From: Gamarada debralockiae
Lineage: Eukaryota; Ascomycota; Leotiomycetes; Helotiales; Hyphodiscaceae
Length of the DNA stretch: 32,388 bases
Direction: 5' to 3'
Assembly (NCBI GenBank): GCA_002803225.1
Contig: NXFV01000104.1
Coordinates: 1 to 32,388 of the forward strand
Each line of letters starts with the position of its first letter. Position 1 is the stretch's first letter. This document shows, piece by piece, positions 10,275 through 20,605 of the stretch. Both the position numbers and the translations under genes were made by a program. The notes below the pieces were generated by a model. That model was not told the DNA's origin, ran no database searches, and worked only from the letters and a program-made list of their open reading frames with translations.

Positions 10275-10690
10275 ATGATCCCATTTCCACGGAATAAGGA
10301 TGTGGTGCTCAGCATCAATGTGCAGCATTGTGGAGGCTTGGTTGGTCAGGGTACGATTGTCTTTACATAAACTGTCGGCCTTTTACTAATCGTGAAAGGA
10401 AAATCCAAATCGCGCTTGAATTCGAGTACCGACGGTACGACCAATGCTCGTGCTCAATATTTTGAGTGCACGCGGACAGCCATGCAAGTTTCTTGCTTGA
10501 TTATAAGAAGATTGCCAGTGTAACCAACCTCTCTGACAAACTTGAGAACGAAGAGCTGATGAGTTCTCTCCGGGACTGGATCGAATCTCAGTCTGACTGG
10601 TTACTTGCCTTAGACAATACGGCTAGCCTCCAACACTTTGGACAGGGATACGGTCTCGTGGGAACAACGAATCGGGTAATCTGTACTCTT
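10275..10690 (+). pseudogene. Relic of an NB-ARC/NACHT-type P-loop NTPase (fungal NLR-like)
   Basis: Fragments match, in order, the start of fungal STAND ATPases: PFPRNKDVV (10281-10307), a decayed P-loop region RLGWSGK, the following QIALEFEYRRYDQC, then VHADSHASFLLDYKKIA and DWLLALDNTASLQHFGQG (Walker B-like). An intron at 10351-10398 is still visible, with a GTACGA donor, a TTACTAATC branch site and a GAAAG acceptor. Lesions: the opening block and the P-loop block are in different frames and too close together; the P-loop Ser/Thr is replaced by Ile; and a TGA at about 10461 stands where the family has tryptophan (the usual FWVHA motif). The sensor repeats expected downstream are absent. 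Intact relatives work as self/non-self receptors; this copy cannot. Confidence 0.65.
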
Positions 10691-10867
10691 TCATTCCACA
10701 AGGAGTCAGTGGACCTATCGGGCATAGATCTATCTACCCATTACTGTTGGAGAGACTCTATCTCAAGCTCCTGCATCTGCAAATAAACAATGCGGCTGGT
10801 ACATGCTCATTCGCCCTCCTTCCCTGCTCCATATTGCTCAATGGACCGCTTCTGAGACTCAGCTGTC

Positions 10868-11327
10868 TATGATCCCAATGCCGATTTGGATGCAGCCATC
10901 GGACCGCTCCATGGCCAAATGCGAGGCATCACAATCTCGAGGCAGAAGCAAGCGAAGATGCGACAGAAGGGTGCGAGTATTAAACAAATGGTTCCATGGG
11001 CGCTGTATGAGAAAAAAAATTCGACAGATTGATTGAGGATATTCCTATCTTAGTCGATAGCCTTGTCAACATATTCCTAGAAGAGACGCGTATGTGCAGT
11101 GTGACATGACAAACGTCGAGATTTCGGAGATCAAGGAGACTCCTAGTGTAAAGCTCCTTATAGATGTAGCTGGTGATAATAATAAGTTACTACAGGAAGT
11201 TGGGACGAGAGTTATTGAAGAGCCCACTGGTCATATCTATAGAGGAAATGTGGGCAAAGACAAGGTAGTACACCGAGGGATGGACTCAAGGCGTGGGCCA
11301 GAATCAGAGGTCAAGCAACGTCTATGA
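10868..11327 (+). pseudogene. Relic of a HeLo-type (HET-s/prion-inhibition) domain protein
   Basis: Two in-order fragments look like the second half of a HeLo domain and its following region. The first (from 10868) reads YDPNADLDAAIGPLHGQM and PWALYEKK. After a one-base frame change at the A-run 11012-11019 it continues KFDRLIEDIPILVDSLVNIF, resembling the WA-x-x-DKKKF-x-x-L-x-x-L-x-x-x-x-x-x-L pattern. The second (11094-11327) has TNVEISEIKETPSVKLLIDVAGDNNKLL and GHIYRG. HeLo domains form membrane-permeabilising bundles in incompatibility and NLR-linked cell death. The N-terminal helix was not found, the frame is broken, and no prion motif is visible. It lies just downstream of the NTPase relic, but in the order opposite to a HeLo-NTPase fusion, so the two may be separate genes. 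Confidence 0.6.
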
Positions 11328-12841
11328 AGGCAATGAAGTAGGGGTTGAATCTAGGATGCTTATGGGAATATCTTACGGAGGGAAGGGTGTTTGAAAGATT
11401 AAGGAGACATTATCTAGGGGTTTGGATGCTGTGTCGCTTGTTGCTACAACGTAATAAAAAATGCATCTTAAAGTGGGAAAAGTTGATACCACATGCTTTC
11501 CCACGATGTCATTACGCCCTTTATATACGTTAAAGAAATTGGTGGAATAATATGCTTTAATATGTAGAGGAATTCTAGCATACGGGGGGTAGATCCAAAA
11601 TCGGCTATAATAGGAACCCCTTGCAAAAGGGAGCAGAACGGGTTCCCTAGCAAACACGGCTAGGAAACTAGCTGGGGCATACAGGGGGCCAAAACAGAAC
11701 CCATATTATAGTACGCAGGGTGACTTAGGGTGTGCTCATCATGCTTAGGCTCTACTCAGGCATGCTCAAGCTCTGCTCAGGTTTGCTTGCCCTCGGCTTA
11801 GATTAAAGCGGCAGCTGCTCACGTCTAGCTAAAACGGAACCACCACGAGAGATAATTAACATGGAGATTGGTGGAATTCTGAGGCCAATTGACTTCGCTC
11901 TTTGGATTTTGGAGGCGCAGGGTTTGATTCTGATGCCGGGATACAGCGCCTCATTCTAGTCTTTGGTAGAATATAGCTGCTCGAAAAATATTTGTCGGGG
12001 TATGATTTAGAGGGTAAATCCCACTCAGGGGTATGATTTGAAGTGGAATTCTCATGCAAGATGGAAGCTGGAAGTGTTGTAGGAGAAGAAGATGATTGGA
12101 GGTGGGAAGAACTAATTTATATTTCGAGAAGGGCTCACTTTGTAGCATCATTATGAATTCGCAACGCGAAATTTTTGCATTCGGTGTTTGAATTCGAAAT
12201 AGTAAAATGCGGTCGTATTGAGCGACCAGAAAATCTTCAAAACCGTGGCAAAGGACAACTGAAAAAGTCTAGCACTTGACGTTGTGGCAGCCTCGACCCA
12301 TGGCCAGACTGATTCTTTACCCCTCTCCCTGCAAACTCTTGTTATGCTTGGGATATATACTTCTACTGCCGCTCCTTATCTTCTATTGACGATAATGTTT
12401 TGTCGTACGTGACGATCCTTGGGAGGGTCGGTCACAGTAAATCTACTTCCTCTGACTGGACTTTGTTGACGGGCCGGATTTCGCATGTTCACTTGAGATA
12501 GACTGGGTTATCCATGTCTTCAGTTCAAAGCAGGCTATGAGAGCATATTGGACAACCGGTAAAGGTTTGAGACCTGGCGTAGATAGATGCGGTTGGCCAG
12601 GGCGGGCAAAGAGTCAAAGAACACCATCAATAGAGTATGCAACACGCAGCAAGAATAGGAGAAATGATAGCAGAAACGCGCGTGGGATAGGGAGTAAGAC
12701 GAAACACATGAAGAGATAATGTAGTAGTGATAGAACGTCGGCGATAATTTTAATTGCCGATGGCTTTCCCACCTCTGCGTTATCTATATTTACCTACTGT
12801 ACAAGTCTAATTTTTCATGCTCACCTCATCAGTCAGCCTCC
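11328..12841. other. Gene-poor interval with the second dispersed repeat copy
   Basis: No coding region is supported; the longest frames (94 codons minus, 67 codons minus) have no features. GGGGTATGATTT occurs twice about 31 bases apart near 11997 and 12028. The 122-bp repeat at 11745-11866 is listed separately. The final ~100 bases would contain the 3' UTR of the minus-strand gene that ends at 12842. Confidence 0.5.
11745..11866 (+). repeat. Dispersed repeat, copy 2
   Basis: Same-orientation partner of 6994-7114. Shared cores are CTACTCAGG, TTAAAGCGGCAGCTGCTCA (11803-11821), AAAACGGAACC and CCACGAGA. The homology stops at both ends without a clear terminal motif. Like copy 1 it lies a few hundred bases downstream of a decayed allorecognition-type gene. 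Confidence 0.8.
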
Positions 12842-14795
12842 CTATATCCTGAGCTGAGTGACCTTCATCTGCGCCCAAGCTCTCGGCGCAATAAATTCCT
12901 CCAACCCTGTAAATTCATCCTCGTTCTTGATACGCATCACCACATCCCTCGCAGCTCTCACACAATCATTCAATCCCACCCCAGTGTAGCTGTTTCCAGC
13001 CACTTGTAATCGGCCGTTATACCCATCCATCAGCTCTGTATGCGCTTTCTTCATTCGTGCCTCGTGTCCAACTGTGTATTGTGGTATACAATCCCTTTGC
13101 AAAGAGACATTGACATTCTTTGGTTGCTGTGAGATGTTTAGATGGCGTAAGAGGATGGATTGAGCCATCGTGGCGCCTTCTTCTTCGTCGGGGTACGAAG
13201 TTATGCCATCCCACCAGTGGCCACCGAGCATGACGGTAACTTTCGTCCCAGTGGCGGTGTCTTGGCCGACCGTGGCGTCGGAATCGAACACAACGCCGAG
13301 GGCACATTCGGGATTTTGCTCGAAAGGGATGGAGCGGGGGATGAGGTAGCCGAAACCACGCTCGGGGAGGAGATCCGCGTCTTTGTAGTAGAGATTCACG
13401 ACCATCACGGTCACGGCGCGCATGCTGGCTAGGGTGGGGACTTGGGCGATTGTGGAGAGAGCGCGGCCTGAGAGGGTGGAAATCGCGTTGGTGTATATTT
13501 GTGGAGGGGTATTTTTAGATGTTTTGACCTGGACTGTTAGCATTGTACATATGAGGGCATGGAGGACATACAGAGATGCCATTAGATTGAGCATCATGCT
13601 CCAGACCCATGATCTTATGGCCCATCTTGAACTCCACGTTTTGATTTGCCCGCAACGACTTCTCCAGCGCACTCGACACAGCACCAATCCCCTGCTTGAA
13701 CGTATACACGCTTGCACCTGCCATCATCATATTCATTGACTGAGAAATCTTGGGCTGCACTTCCTGCCGTAAGATAATATCGTTGTAAGGCTCCGTAATA
13801 GCCTGCGCCTGAAGATTCTTGATCGTGGCTCGAGTGAAACTCCCATGAAGCGCCTCATCATACCAGAATTTCGACATTAAGCTCCTAGCACTCAGTTGGT
13901 TGATATCTCCCGCATAGATACCATGCAGCACAGCAGACACGAGATTGTTCCCAATATCCGGCGTACCCAGTCGGCGTTCTAGGAACGAAGCAACAGATTC
14001 ATCGTCCACCTCCGAATTATTGTATTGCGCCCATGTAGCTCTCTGTGGTCGATTGAATTCAAAAAGCGCACCTATTAGCAGGCCCTTGAAGACAGGTTCT
14101 GTAATGACATTCCAGAGCATCGAATAGGGGTCCTGTCCGGGGCCAGGCATCTTCACTAGGTGGTCTGGGTAGTAAATAAATCGGTTCCGAGCGGCGTCGG
14201 AGGTCATGGAGGTAATGATGAGTTCGTCTCTGAGATTGAGTTTCTCGATCTGTAAGCACCCAAGTAGAAATCAGCAATTGATCGCAATCTATTGATTTGA
14301 ACGTACCATCTCCACTGTCACCATCCCAGCAGCAGTGGTTGGCCGCAACGTCCTTGGGCCGGATTCGAACACCACATTTCCATTTCCAACATTAACGCTC
14401 TTACTCTGCAGCCAGCCTCCCAATCTCTCGGAAGCTTCATAAATCGTTATTTTCGCAGTAGGCAGCTCCCTCGTCAGGTAATGCGCGGCGGAAAGTCCCG
14501 TAATGCCACCTCCCAGAATCGCAATATTGTGTCTTCGGGACGAGTTCGGAGCCCTGTAGCTTTTCGCAGGTGCGGCAAACTGGACCTCATTCAAGCTCCC
14601 ATCTTCTGATCCTCCATTATGAGTCTGGTATTCCCTGCGTTGTGCTACGGAGCTTGAACGCGGTAATCGTGAAAATGGTAGCCGATATGTGTGGAATCTA
14701 CGAGACTGGGTTCGAGCCCACAACTGGCATCGCGGCGCAGTGTAGTATTGTCGTAATAGAGTTACCAGAGCATTTTCAGGCAATTGAGGACGCAT
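12842..14795 (-). CDS. HEM14: Protoporphyrinogen oxidase, mitochondrial
   Basis: Oxidises protoporphyrinogen IX to protoporphyrin IX with FAD and O2, the penultimate step of heme synthesis, at the inner mitochondrial membrane. Exons on the minus strand are 14307-14795, 13572-14249 and 12842-13528, 617 residues. Introns are 14250-14306 (GTACGT...TTACAG) and 13529-13571 (GTATGT, TGCTAAC branch site, CCAG; only 43 bp). The first ~85 residues are rich in Arg and Ser with almost no acid until residue 55, as expected of a mitochondrial presequence. The FAD-binding dinucleotide motif AILGGGITGLSAAHYL spans residues 92-107, with YEASERLGGW and the ESGPRTLRP motif after it. The C-terminus has VAGNSYTGVGLNDCVRAA, the conserved FAD-contacting segment. 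The start was chosen at the first ATG giving a full presequence. Nab2 lies upstream on the same strand, functionally unrelated. Confidence 0.95.
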
Positions 14796-15187
14796 TGCCT
14801 TGAGAAATTGACGCTGTAGGTTGTAACATCGGATTGTGAGTCGGTGGTGAGGTTCATATTGTATTCGCCTAGCCCCTCGGCCATTCTACATTGTGCAGGG
14901 ATCGCGGATTTGTGGGGAAACATCACGGTCCTGGTGGTTAGATCACTGGGCTCAAAAAGTTTACGTTTATGATCGTGAGGAACAGTATGTGGGAAGGCTA
15001 CCTCAAGAGTTCTTTGCTCCGAGGTGCCATGAAGACAATAATCCATTTTACTTTGGTATCCCAGCTCAATGGCTAGATGATCCGACTCAAAACAAACCCC
15101 CTTAAACGCCAACCAGCCCTGCCTGCCAGTAATCAAATGTTGTACAACCGCCCATCCATACTCCCAAGTTCATGCAAATTCCATCCC
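14796..15187. other. Spacer between the HEM14 start and the Nab2 stop
   Basis: About 390 bp containing the HEM14 promoter and the Nab2 3' UTR, since both genes run on the minus strand. The minus-strand frame 14762-15136 overlaps the HEM14 start in another frame and has no domain, so it is not treated as a gene. Confidence 0.5.
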
Positions 15188-16801
15188 CTATGTAATCAAC
15201 TCTGCCGTAGCTGTTGACGCCGATTCCTGACTTATCCCCGCCTCTGAACCCGGCACAATAAGTTCCTCTGCTCCATTTTCATCCACAAACTTCCTCTCAC
15301 TAACATGTTCCTTCTGACTATTCGCCGTCCACACCTTGTCCTCGTACTTTCCTCTCTTGTGCCCCGGAGGATGCTTGAAGATGCATTTCTGGTTGTTGCA
15401 GGGGTTGTATTTGCACACCGTCTGAGAATGAGCGAACTTGCAATCTGGCACTGCACAGTCTGCACCGTTTCGACATGGGGGCATTGATGAATGTTTGAAT
15501 GGACAGCTTTTGTTGGTGCAATTGGCGTCCCAGATGCATGGAGTTTCGGATGCGTTCGCTTTGGCGTGAGCGAGCCTCTTGGCAGGTGATGGATGGCGGC
15601 CAGTACATTTGTAGTTTGTGCATGCGGCTCCATAAGAACACACATCAGTGACGTCGATAGGTGCACCTGGCTTTGCGGCTGGCGATTGATGGGCAAATAT
15701 GCAATCCTCCCTCGTGCACTTAAGCTGCCATTTGCAGGGGGTATTGGGGTCCAGTTCGGGCTTCTCGGTCACTTCTTGAGGGGACATATCGACGTCCATG
15801 GAGGATGAAGGAGTATTGGTCTTGTGTGCTGGTGCCGCGCCGTTTCGAAAGTTGTTATGCGGTCTTTGAGGATTGGCTTGCACACGATCGAAGAGAGACT
15901 TCCCAGATTGCTGAGGAAACGCGGGGTTCAAATGTCCACCACCCACGCCCATCATCGCTTGTTGCTGTTGTTCAGGATTCATTAACTGTGCCATGAACCT
16001 CGCCTGCTGCTCGAAAAGGGCCATCATTTCAACCTGCTGTTGAGGCGTCATATTCGAGACAGCCGCGGCTGCTGGTCCTTGAGGAAACTGCATGCCGGAC
16101 ATTCCGCCGCCCATTCGGTTGTTCATCATTCGAGGTCCGCCTCTGGCTGGTGCTTGTTGTCGGGGGCCGGTCGGGGGGGCTCGATGGGTATTGATTCTAT
16201 CGTTACCTCCTTGCGTTCGACGGTGGAGGAGGCTATCGTTCGATCTGTCCATTGCCTTTGATAAATGGTTAAGCATGCGCTTGTCTCTAGGGTCTCTAGA
16301 GCGATTGCTGCCGCCATTTCGCATTGACTTTGGACCCGTAGGTCTGCAGCATGTTAGTCTAGGTGGTTTTTGGGGAAGTCTGAGGTCCGGCAGATCTGGT
16401 GACAGATCCACCATTGATATTGCGTACACATTCGTGCTTCCAACATCGGAAGCGTCTCCCATATCTGCATCTTGCGTTCCATTTGTGTCACCCTGTGCTC
16501 CAGCCCCCGTGCCAGCCCCATCTCCGCTCAGTTGGGAATTTAAGACATCAACCTGTTCGAATAGCCACTTCGAGAAGTCCCTCGCTCCGGGGTCATCTGG
16601 TCCGAGATTGAGAAGGTCGCCCGATAGCTCTGTAGCGATTTGATCTTGCGTCTTTCCATTGACAAGCATGAGAATGATGTACTCCGAAAGAGCAGATTCG
16701 TCGCCACCACCGGTACTCCATCCCACTTCCAGTAACTTGGGTTGGATGGCAGTATTGAGCGCATGCGCCAAAGGCGACTCCATGACAACCTCGACAGACA
16801 T
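15188..16801 (-). CDS. NAB2: Nuclear poly(A)-binding CCCH zinc-finger protein Nab2
   Basis: Homologue of yeast Nab2 and animal ZC3H14, which bind poly(A) tails in the nucleus and couple tail-length control to mRNA export. It is read as one exon of 537 residues. The start at 16801 gives MSVEVVMESPLAHALNTAIQ; the frame stays open upstream, but that part is leader-like. Residues ~5-100 form the PWI-like helical domain (LSEYIILMLVNGKTQDQIATEL). A Met/Gln/Gly-rich linker follows, including PQQQVEMMALFEQQ. Five CCCH fingers lie at about residues 356-477: CKWQLKCTREDCIFAH, CSYGAACTNYKCTGRH, CIWDANCTNKSCPFKH, CRNGADCAVPDCKFAH and CKYNPCNNQKCIFKH. Spacing is C-x5-C-x4-C-x3-H, except the last with x4 first. 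Yeast Nab2 has seven fingers; five matches ZC3H14. A basic segment GHKRGKYEDK follows. Confidence 0.92.
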   Translation of the reverse strand: MSVEVVMESPLAHALNTAIQPKLLEVGWSTGGGDESALSEYIILMLVNGKTQDQIATELSGDLLNLGPDDPGARDFSKWLFEQVDVLNSQLSGDGAGTGAGAQGDTNGTQDADMGDASDVGSTNVYAISMVDLSPDLPDLRLPQKPPRLTCCRPTGPKSMRNGGSNRSRDPRDKRMLNHLSKAMDRSNDSLLHRRTQGGNDRINTHRAPPTGPRQQAPARGGPRMMNNRMGGGMSGMQFPQGPAAAAVSNMTPQQQVEMMALFEQQARFMAQLMNPEQQQQAMMGVGGGHLNPAFPQQSGKSLFDRVQANPQRPHNNFRNGAAPAHKTNTPSSSMDVDMSPQEVTEKPELDPNTPCKWQLKCTREDCIFAHQSPAAKPGAPIDVTDVCSYGAACTNYKCTGRHPSPAKRLAHAKANASETPCIWDANCTNKSCPFKHSSMPPCRNGADCAVPDCKFAHSQTVCKYNPCNNQKCIFKHPPGHKRGKYEDKVWTANSQKEHVSERKFVDENGAEELIVPGSEAGISQESASTATAELIT

Positions 16802-18232
16802 ATTCGAGGATGTGAAGTTCTTTGTGGCGAGAAGGCGACAGGTAAGGTGGCCGTGAGGCTTGTGGTGATTGTTTGGTTGGGCGGGGCGAAGGAGAAGGAT
16901 TTGGAAGGATCGCAATGAGCTTGTTCGTAAATGACAGTCTTTATCTCGCAACCCAAGCGCGTCTGGGGGATAAAGAGTGTGATTGTGTGGTGGTGAAGGA
17001 AGTTGTCGGTAGGCTGTCGCGACCAGCCTTTCAAAGAAACATCAGTTTGGGGGCGAGATCACAATGACTAATCCGCTAAGCCGGTTTTGGCTGTTTGTTC
17101 CTGAAATCCAAGGCCTTTAATTCTATTACTGTCGTCCTTTTTGCAAGACTGATCTATCAGACGGCTTCGTACTTCAGGCATAACATAACAAAGTTTTTCA
17201 ACAGCATTCTATTGGTTTCTAGGCCAAGAAGCTCCATTTCTTGATCCCTTCAATATTTCCCTCATATCGGTACCATGGCCGCTATCTCGGGAATTGAAAT
17301 GGCCTTCCAAGCTTCCAGAAGAACTCCAAATCTCCTTGGTTGATACCAAGTTCACTATCGTATTAGATAAGATCTCCAAGAACAAAGATCTTATGCTCTT
17401 ATGAGGCACAATGTCGCGGGCCATTGCATGAAGGTGCTTCTTGACCATCCATAGGTGGCATCATGTGATTCACCGCCAAAAGACCCTTACCTGAAACAAG
17501 CGTGGCAGAATCGGCACAATTCGATGTTGAAATGATGCTGCAACAACGTCCGATTCTGTGTCCAAGATTTCCGAGAAAGTACAATAGCTAAGTGCTATAT
17601 TTGTGACTGAACTTCATCCATAATAAGCTCGTCTCAATCCTTCAAAGTATTCTGGTGATGCAGGGGACGTCATTTCTCAACGTCAAAGATCACCCAAACC
17701 TCCACATCAGGACGAAGGGATCGATCCATACTCGCAGATCCTCGGTCACAACAGTATCAATTTTCGTACCACTCCTCCCACAAGAGCTCACAATCCACCG
17801 TCCGTGTCTCTTATCCTCACATCTCATAAATTATCACTGCCACAACCGGGGTTCGCCATCATCAAACGGTCGTAACGTTGCAAATGCCGGGGATGTTTAT
17901 CGGATCGGCTTCCACCTAGAAGGCGGCTTTGAACAGGCAAGACTTGGCAACCTGCAGGACGATTTTGACTTTGCATCCCAACTTCCTATCACGAGGCTCA
18001 AAGCACCAACGTCGATTCACTAGGAGATCCTGTAATTAGCCGCCAGATTCTGTTCCTGGCTGAATTTCAAGCTTCGAGCTAATAATTTGGTCGAGCTAGG
18101 GTAGAGGCTTGAGTGAATTTGTATGACCTCGAGAGTGCTTGCGGGACCTTAAATAGCCAAATATTTTCGCACTTCAAGTTTCTCTATCTCAAAATATCTC
18201 AATTTCTTCTGGTCGCGGTTGCAGACCTAATT
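16802..18232. other. 1.4-kb divergent intergenic region between Nab2 and the hexosaminidase
   Basis: Contains the promoters of both divergent neighbours. On the minus strand 17209-17448 an 79-residue ATG frame (MVKKHLHAMARDIVPHK...) is preceded by an in-frame-looking segment ending LPRLFQ and a GTAAGG donor-like site near 17490. This could be part of a small spliced or decayed gene, but I recognise no domain. A 122-codon plus-strand frame at 17655-18023 is likewise unassigned. A TATA-like TTAAATA lies near 18150. Confidence 0.4.
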
Positions 18233-20068
18233 ATGTGGTCTTCAATTTACCTTCTCTTTGCTTTGCTAAACCAAGTCATCGCGATATGGCCTGCACCACA
18301 GACATTTACGAACGGTAGTTCAGTGCTTTGGATTGCACCCAATGTTCATGTAACCTACAATGGTGGAGGCGTATGGTCATCTTCCTTTCCTGATTATTTC
18401 CACAGCCAAACTGAAGAGGTTTTGGGTGTACAGAATTCATACGCGGGCAGCGATAATTCCTTTTCCACTCAGTCGATCGTCCAAGGCGCCATCTCCCGGG
18501 CCCTCCAAATTCTATTCACTCAGAATCTGGTCCCATGGAAATTGGTAGCTCGAAATCAGCTCGCAGACTTCGAGCCAGCGGCAAACTCCCAGAAGACGTA
18601 CATCACTAGTCTCAACATCATACAAACTGGTACCGACAATTCCAGTACCTTTAAGCCCTTGGCAGGCCAGGTAGATGAATCTTACAGTCTGAACGTTGGC
18701 ACCGATGGCACAGCCAGTATCACCGCCATTTCTTCCACTGGAGTTCTCCATGCGTTACAGACGTTCATTCAGCTCTTCTACCAGCATTCTACAGGAGCTG
18801 GTATGTATACCAACATAGCCCCCATCTCGATTAAAGACGCACCCAAATTCCCCCACCGAGGATTGAACATGGACGTATCGAGAAATTGGTACCCGATGAC
18901 GGATATCCTCAGAACCATTGATGCACTCTCTTGGAACAAATTCAATGTACTCCACATTCACATGACCGACTCTCAATCATGGCCAATGGACATTCCCGCC
19001 TTGCCTTTGTTGTCTCAGAAGGGTGCATACCAGACTGGATTATCTTACAGCCCGTCCGATATCCAGCTGATTCAAACTTATGCCATTCAACGTGGTATTA
19101 ATGTCATCATCGAATTCGACATGCCTGGCCACACCACTTCAATCGGTTATGGATATCCAAATCTGATCGCGGCCTTCGATGCGAAGCCCTGGGACACATA
19201 CTGCGCCGAACCTCCTTGTGGAACATTGCAATTGAACAATCCAGACGTCGACACATTCCTGGAGACGCTCTTCAGTGACGTCCTTCCCAGAGTACAGCCA
19301 TACACGGCATACTTCCACACAGGTGGAGACGAAGTCAACGCCCAAGCCTACACACTCGATCCCACGGTCAAGTCCAACGACACAAACATTATCGGTGGAT
19401 ATATCCAGAAGCTCGTAGATCGCAACCACGCACAAATCCGAGCAGCTGGTCTTGCTCCGATAGTGTGGGAGGAGATGCTTTTAGATTGGAGTTTGAGCCT
19501 TGGCGACGATGTTGTGGTACAGACATGGTTGAGTGACGAATCTGTTGCGAAGACCGTTGGCAAAGGGCACAAGGCTTTGGGAGGCAACTACAATTACTGG
19601 GTAAGCAAACCTCATCCACATTCAATTCTGAAGCTTATAATATGACAGTATCTCGATTGCGGAAAGGGCGAGTGGCTTGACTTTGACAACGGAGCCTCGT
19701 TCCAGCAGAATTACCCATTCAACGATTACTGTTCACCAGTCAAGAACTGGCGCTTGGTCTACTCGTATGATCCTCTAGGAGGTGTTCCGGCCAACTCAAC
19801 TCACCTTGTTTTGGGTGGTGAGGTACACATGTGGTCAGAGCAAACTGATGGCGTCAATCTCGATGATATGGTCTGGCCTCGAGCAAGCGCAGCTGGAGAG
19901 GTATTGTGGTCCGGAAGACAGGACTCAACAGGACAGAATCGGAGTCAGATTACGGCCAGCCCCAGATTGGCGGAAATGCGAGAGCGGATGGTGAATCGGG
20001 GTGTTAGGGTTGGCCCAGTGCAGATGGTGTTCTGTACGCAGAACAATGCGACAGAATGTTCTCTTTAG
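18233..20068 (+). CDS. Secreted beta-N-acetylhexosaminidase (GH20)
   Basis: Cleaves terminal N-acetylglucosamine or N-acetylgalactosamine from chitooligosaccharides and glycans outside the cell. Exons are 18233-19600 and 19649-20068, with intron 19601-19648 (GTAAGC...GACAG, 48 bp); 595 residues, the usual length for fungal enzymes. The start at 18233 gives a typical signal peptide, MWSSIYLLFALLNQVIA, with cleavage likely before IWPAP. An N-terminal GH20b-type domain covers about residues 20-190. The TIM-barrel domain follows: KFPHRGLNMDVSRNWYP, LHIHMTDSQSWP, EFDMPGHTTS and the catalytic HTGGDEVN with D366/E367. VWEEMLLDW, VQTWLS and GGEVHMWSEQ complete the active-site signatures. The frame is intact and the gene is very probably functional. 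Confidence 0.96.
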
Positions 20069-20605
20069 GAATCATTTATTGGAGTAGAATCCTGTAGTCT
20101 TGGACCACGTGGAAAGGACGCTGCACTACATTCAAACCAGCTTATCCCAGATTCTTCATTTCGGCTTCACATGCGGTGCCTGAAGTTATGTAAACACTGC
20201 CGACGACGACATCGTGACCTATCCTCCTCTCTCTTCATTTGGCAATCAATCATCCTAAATGAATCACCCCTTCTCCTTCTAAACGGAGTCGGACCAATAG
20301 TACTTCCCCATATATTACCCCACACTTCGCATGTGAAAGCTCGGTACGCCGGAGCTGACCCCTGCCATTCTCGCATCCCTAACCTAAACTCATGATCTCC
20401 AACCCCACACCTCAGTGTCGGAACTTTAACTTGCGACAAGGGTCAACTTTGCACCGACTTTGTATACAAATACAAGCATCATGCTGCTCCTGGCGGTGAA
20501 GCGTGGAAGCGTTTTGCTTGAGGCTCGCTCTTTGACCAGGATTGCTATCAACACTGTCACTTAAGTAAACGTATTGGTATTTGACACATTTCGATATCAG
20601 CAGCC
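20069..20605. other. Intergenic region, P450 promoter
   Basis: No gene seen. It holds the 3' UTR of the hexosaminidase gene and the P450 promoter; a TATACAAATACA stretch occurs near 20463, about 140 bases before the ATG. Confidence 0.4.

Noticed and set aside
14703..14720. GGGTTCGAGCCC resembling a tRNA T-arm
   Set aside because: It lies in HEM14 coding sequence, and no acceptor, D or anticodon arms can be placed around it.
14762..15136. 124-codon minus-strand frame as a gene
   Set aside because: It overlaps the HEM14 start in a different frame, has no domain and occupies what must be promoter.
15232..15696. 154-codon minus-strand frame inside Nab2
   Set aside because: It is an alternative frame of the zinc-finger region; the CCCH pattern belongs to the main frame.
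16092..16643. 183-codon plus-strand frame antisense to Nab2
   Set aside because: It mirrors codon bias of the opposite gene and has no start context or domain.
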